DNA from: Nostoc sp. CHAB 5834
Lineage (GTDB): Bacteria > Cyanobacteriota > Cyanobacteriia > Cyanobacteriales > Nostocaceae
Length of the DNA: 8,267 nucleotides
Direction: 5' to 3'
Assembly: GCA_020829485.1 (NCBI GenBank)
Contig: JAIVFU010000218.1
Coordinates: 1-8,267, forward strand
Shown here: in pieces, positions 6,701-8,267 of the stretch
Layout of the letters: each line of letters opens with the position of its first letter
Position numbering within the stretch: the first letter of the stretch is position 1
The notes under the pieces: model-generated
Databases searched by the model: none
What the model saw: the letters and a program-made list of their open reading frames with translations, nothing else
What the model was told of the DNA's origin: nothing
Position numbers and translations under genes: made by a program

Positions 6701-7279
6701 GACTATGATTTGGGTTTCCTTGATCGTGAATTACCAGGGGTGAAATTAGAGGTTGTTGATGCCTGCGACTTCTGCATTGAAGCTGGTAGCCGCGATCAGC
6801 AAACAGGCCACGCTATAGTCAATGCTTTCACGCACCTTTGGCAGTCACACCAGAAAATTGGACAAGAGGCGATCGCCAAAATTGCTGAAATCTCCCAAGC
6901 TTGGGTTAGCCGATTTACCCAACGCTGGGGGGGCTGGCAGCACTTTAAAAAATTATTACTCCTGCTATTAGATAGTCTTAATAGCGGTAGTAATAAAAAT
7001 TTGGCTGACTTAGACGATGATGAAAAGTGGCTAGCCCGTACATACTTCCCGATGTTGATTGCTGAATCGGAGTCATCACCAGAAGATGCCTTAGAACACG
7101 TCGCTGAAGTTGCCACAATCTTTACTAATACTGCACTGCGGCGAGTTTTTAACTTCTGCACGCCGATAGTTTTGGCTGACTTGCTGATGATTATCTTGCG
7201 TTGTTTACCTACTGAAGTTTACTCAATTTCAGTTTCTGAAATCTCTGCATCACTCGCAGAACCTGCGCTATCACCTTGA
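3743..7279 (+). CDS. Plasmid replication protein, CyRepA1-like (primase-polymerase/PriCT/helicase)
   Basis: This 1178-residue multidomain protein should start plasmid replication. Residues about 30-225 resemble an archaeo-eukaryotic primase-polymerase: motif I LLLDIDN (97-103, Asp100 and Asp102), motif II TTASH (150-154) followed by KFRLVF, and a DASRVFYG segment (196-203). A PriCT-like domain spans about 264-347 (YDECRQVLMAL, WNIHAKIRSFRRG, ITLGTLFHIAKQYG). A proline-rich linker (399-414) leads to a helicase core: Walker A HPGLGKS (463-469), a four-Cys group (544, 572, 575, 581), a presumed Walker B LWEEAG (629-634), YLDAT (811-815), VDGRGVNRF (903-911) and motif VI QEIGRLR (965-971). A helix-turn-helix (about 1038-1066, IAKIAEISQAWVSRF) may bind the origin. 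The domain order matches cyanobacterial CyRepA1 proteins such as Slr7037 of Synechocystis pSYSA, from memory. Iterons and a leader ORF lie upstream. The 3' end overlaps a leftward gene. Confidence 0.85.
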   Translation: MTNPVVESRRTALSGKKSIYDSAFLPPVIPSNKIKFAFNATGRNKDWDFKKLAANFQDTEGTIEDVQEHIKAGHAICAGLLDGKWRSKANVIGSQWLLLDIDNSDVARDEDGKPIKDDFGNSIKVYDPQLTISEALAHPFIKKHCALIYTTASHKPEWHKFRLVFLLPEYVQGADTVEACTRFLMQQLPHDPACKDASRVFYGSTEAEFPLVNPEATLPAEWIQEAIAIAQIERVEYQQRIQEIESRRKEWREVSIIKGWDIDQLIQNALSFIPPRTPGSGNYDECRQVLMALVNHYGASEAEIIAEQWSPSIKGSTWNIHAKIRSFRRGGITLGTLFHIAKQYGFRFPQRQYEPYQPKGLINREQWELGRVREDLSSFQNLLKQAIAPIASIFKGFKAPPSPPPEPEINTPLPNIIIYQRGNIPFKTDITGDISISCQPEEHITAWVEAVSKGWTQILDNSHPGLGKSYNAGQLTATLFGVDKLIYQDANHRNPSTLPIETNFVDLPVRHNGFKLDPTRKTPLGEDFKLWTQAGETADTDANCHRTYLFGAFRDKNFNSLDFEESGISPICGGCSLKNQCRFAEGNGFGFRFQKRTVIQNYSELRAHPDSTPVTLTNAADQTFTVGRLWEEAGTLIKPVRNVDVNRGDFETTVGKLLLLEPNLLSQLQPALKVLHQLLTQQIKPNDRYGFDDASIRALLPPFPTGLDIEAIQQASEPDLTFLEDLDSIDITQDKQLKKSSAARYAAKKVVKDSARTAGREFLDLPNYWLPDFLEAWKGDGSFQSQWGVLSIHRRNPKHTELAHSAKFNIYLDATFKFQQLKLKLGIDEPVLVIEQQRPDYENLKVVNVTGLGKLPKNRSLPLSARVNALKETLKKLCPNLGIIDWKQIASLAEGRTEYGHFVDGRGVNRFSECDAIASFGIPYQNIGVLAAQYQVMTGERVNLEDKNSSFQKYLTDLIRAEIIQEIGRLRAHRRPNVELTFYFCADYDLGFLDRELPGVKLEVVDACDFCIEAGSRDQQTGHAIVNAFTHLWQSHQKIGQEAIAKIAEISQAWVSRFTQRWGGWQHFKKLLLLLLDSLNSGSNKNLADLDDDEKWLARTYFPMLIAESESSPEDALEHVAEVATIFTNTALRRVFNFCTPIVLADLLMIILRCLPTEVYSISVSEISASLAEPALSP

Positions 7280-7458
7280 ACAGTCATAAGAACTGATTCT
7301 AGACGATAACCTGCTTCCCGGATGTAATAAGAAGCTGCACCCACGTCTTCAAACACGCTGTCAAATTGGGGATGAGTTGACGGAAAAATCTTTCTCAGGC
7401 GATCTCTGATTCCTGAGAGTTCTTGCTGAATTGCGATTAGTTCTTGAGTATCATCCAT
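7219..7458 (-). CDS. Hypothetical 79-aa acidic protein, overlapping rep 3' end
   Basis: The protein is probably 79 residues from ATG at 7456-7458 (MDDTQELIAIQQELSG). The frame is open upstream to 7503, but the extra N-terminus (LLLVFNRAVVFVV) looks like read-back into the intergenic region. The body is helix-like, possibly a coiled coil at 5-25, followed by HPQFDSVFEDVGAASYYIREAGYRLESVL. The tail is acidic and Ser/Ala-rich. No family is recognised and no strong ribosome site is visible. It is convergent with rep and overlaps its last 61 bp, so the two C-terminal tails are encoded on opposite strands of the same DNA. It is divergent from parD with about 90 bp between starts, so the two may share a regulatory region. 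Confidence 0.55.
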   Translation of the reverse strand: MDDTQELIAIQQELSGIRDRLRKIFPSTHPQFDSVFEDVGAASYYIREAGYRLESVLMTVQGDSAGSASDAEISETEIE

Positions 7459-7511
7459 ATCTACCACAAAGACAACTGCACGGTTAAAGACCAGCAATAA
7501 CAAAAACTGTT

Positions 7512-7519
7512 ATTATAAT
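7512..7519. promoter_or_regulatory. Candidate -10 region for parDE, palindromic core
   Basis: TATAAT (7514-7519) is a perfect -10 on the plus strand and would start transcription near 7526, 22 nt before parD. Because TATTATAATA (7511-7520) is self-complementary, TATAAT also reads on the minus strand (7512-7517), toward the 79-aa gene. No good -35 is visible for either direction. An AT-rich palindrome in this place is also where a ParD antitoxin would be expected to bind and repress its own operon. Confidence 0.4.
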
Positions 7520-7547
7520 AGCGATTCTGGTTGATTGTGAGGCATAA

Positions 7548-7814
7548 ATGAATATTTCCCTGACTCCTGAGCTAGAAGCGTTCGTGCAGAAACAGGTTGA
7601 GTCTGGTTTGTACCATTCTCAAAGTGAAGTGATTCGGGAAGGATTACGTCTGTTGAAACGCTTTAACGACCATTCCGAGGAATATAAACTTTGGCTCAAC
7701 GAACAGATTGCGATCGGTCTAGACCAACTTGACAATGCTCAAAGTCTTCCTGCCGAAGGCGCACGGGAGCGCATTCGTAAATCAGCGCAAAAGTTTATGA
7801 AACCCCCTGTGTGA
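7548..7814 (+). CDS. parD: Type II antitoxin, ParD family
   Basis: The 88-residue protein has a typical ParD N-terminal ribbon-helix-helix: strand MNISLTPE, helix EAFVQKQVESGLYHS and helix QSEVIREGLRLLKR (about residues 24-38). A flexible charged C-terminal part follows (about 40-88) that would wrap the toxin. ParD neutralises ParE and, with it, represses the operon promoter. GAGG (7539-7542) 5 nt before ATG supports the start, and the length is normal for the family. The stop codon overlaps the toxin start (TGATG), so translation is coupled, with antitoxin made first. Its place beside a plasmid replication gene indicates a role in plasmid maintenance by killing cells that lose the plasmid. 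Confidence 0.92.
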   Translation: MNISLTPELEAFVQKQVESGLYHSQSEVIREGLRLLKRFNDHSEEYKLWLNEQIAIGLDQLDNAQSLPAEGARERIRKSAQKFMKPPV

Positions 7815-8119
7815 TGAACCCAAAACCTTATGTTCTCTCTGAGCAAGCGGAAGAAGACTTGGCTTTGATTTACGCTTATATTGCGCGAGATAATCTAGAT
7901 GCTGCCGAACGGATGCTAGATAAACTTCTTTCGGCCTGTGAGTTGCTGACAGATAACCCCAGGATCGGGCAGTATCGTTCTGACCTGACACCGTTACCCG
8001 TTCGTTTTTGGTTGGTGCATCCCCGCTATTTCCTGATCTATCGAGGAGAAAACCCTGTTGAAATCGTGCGTGTACTCGCTGCAAACATGGATATTGCGCG
8101 AGAACTTGCTGGCGAATGA
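7814..8119 (+). CDS. parE: Type II toxin, ParE/RelE superfamily
   Basis: The protein has 101 residues from ATG at 7814, which shares its A with the parD stop. A GTG one codon earlier (7811) is a less likely start. The ParE layout is present: N-terminal strand YVLSEQAEEDL, two helices (LALIYAYIARDNLDAAERMLDKLLSACELL), then NPRIGQYRSDLTPLPVRFWLVHPRYFLIYR and the terminal strand VEIVRVLAA. The conserved NPRIG turn and the RFW/YFLIYR strands are intact, and the protein is full length, so the toxin looks functional. ParE toxins usually poison DNA gyrase, while some relatives of this fold cleave mRNA; the sequence does not separate the two with certainty. The neighbouring ParD supports ParE. Confidence 0.9.
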   Translation: MNPKPYVLSEQAEEDLALIYAYIARDNLDAAERMLDKLLSACELLTDNPRIGQYRSDLTPLPVRFWLVHPRYFLIYRGENPVEIVRVLAANMDIARELAGE

Positions 8120-8137
8120 GCAACCTATCAGGTTGCT
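8119..8137 (+). terminator. Hairpin after parE, possible terminator
   Basis: AGCAACCT (8119-8126) and AGGTTGCT (8130-8137) form a perfect 8-bp stem with a 3-nt loop, starting at the last base of the parE stop. No run of U follows, so it may act as an mRNA 3'-stabilising hairpin or an imperfect terminator. It could also be a relic of the flanking element's insertion. Confidence 0.4.
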
Positions 8138-8222
8138 ATCTGTAAGTAGGTCGGCAGGAAAAAACGAAACTATGTAACAATAAATAAATACGGAGAATAT
8201 ATCTACCGAGGTAACAAAAAAT

Positions 8223-8267
8223 ATGGGCGCTCGTTTGAGGGTATTTCTGACTAAAGAGGAAAACAAA
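8223..8267 (+). CDS. Transposase-like protein, N-terminal fragment (IS630 group suspected)
   Basis: Fifteen codons, MGARLRVFLTKEENK, run to the right edge. GAGGT (8208-8212) lies 10 nt before ATG. From memory, the opening 'MG-x-RLRVFLT-x-EE' resembles the start of many cyanobacterial IS630-type transposase proteins, whose N-terminal part is a helix-turn-helix. If so, the 5' end of the insertion sequence should lie between the hairpin after parE (8137) and this start. The fragment is far too short to prove the family. Confidence 0.5.
   Translation, partial: MGARLRVFLTKEENK

Noticed and set aside
6796..7161. Leftward 121-aa frame within rep
   Set aside because: It lies wholly inside the conserved C-terminal part of the replication protein and has a Ser/Arg/Leu-rich composition typical of an antisense shadow.
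7782..8123. Leftward 113-aa frame opposite parE
   Set aside because: It is antisense to a clear ParE toxin and has no recognisable domain.

Overview
The window looks like part of a plasmid backbone from a filamentous cyanobacterium, probably of the Nostoc/Anabaena group. The cyanobacterial HIP1 octamer GCGATCGC occurs five times in 8.3 kb (145, 4424, 4898, 6488, 6869), where about 0.13 would be expected by chance. The largest gene encodes a CyRepA1-type plasmid replication protein.

Layout. (1) Positions 1-904 hold a leftward operon: an unrecognised 88-aa protein, a 171-aa protein with two membrane segments, and the start of a third gene. That third gene overlaps the second and runs off the left edge. 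(2) Positions 905-1122 are a divergent control region. A perfect 14-bp inverted repeat contains a TTGAC -35 core in each arm, and GTTACT hexamers at helical spacing follow it. (3) Positions 1123-1552 hold a ribbon-helix-helix (CopG-like) repressor and a small ORF that starts inside the repressor's stop codon but is broken by a one-base frameshift. (4) Positions 1584-3269 encode a 561-aa DNA-binding protein, probably of replication-initiator type, with a C-terminal XRE helix-turn-helix. (5) Positions 3270-3742 form a probable origin and rep leader. They contain three head-to-tail 22-bp iterons, a degenerate outlying copy, an AT-rich stretch, AT-rich 9-bp repeats, a near-consensus promoter pointing away from rep (candidate antisense RNA), and a 12-codon leader ORF that ends in two stop codons directly before rep. 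(6) Positions 3743-7279 encode the 1178-aa replication protein: primase-polymerase-like domain, PriCT, helicase with a four-cysteine cluster, and a C-terminal helix-turn-helix. (7) A small leftward gene overlaps the rep 3' end. It is divergent from a ParD/ParE toxin-antitoxin pair (7548-8119). (8) The right edge holds the start of a transposase-like gene, probably of the IS630 group.

Taken together this is a replication-plus-maintenance module. The iterons and the two large proteins would start replication, and the leader ORF and antisense promoter would set copy number. The RHH protein probably controls its own divergent region, and ParDE would kill plasmid-free cells. No tRNA, rRNA or CRISPR array was seen.
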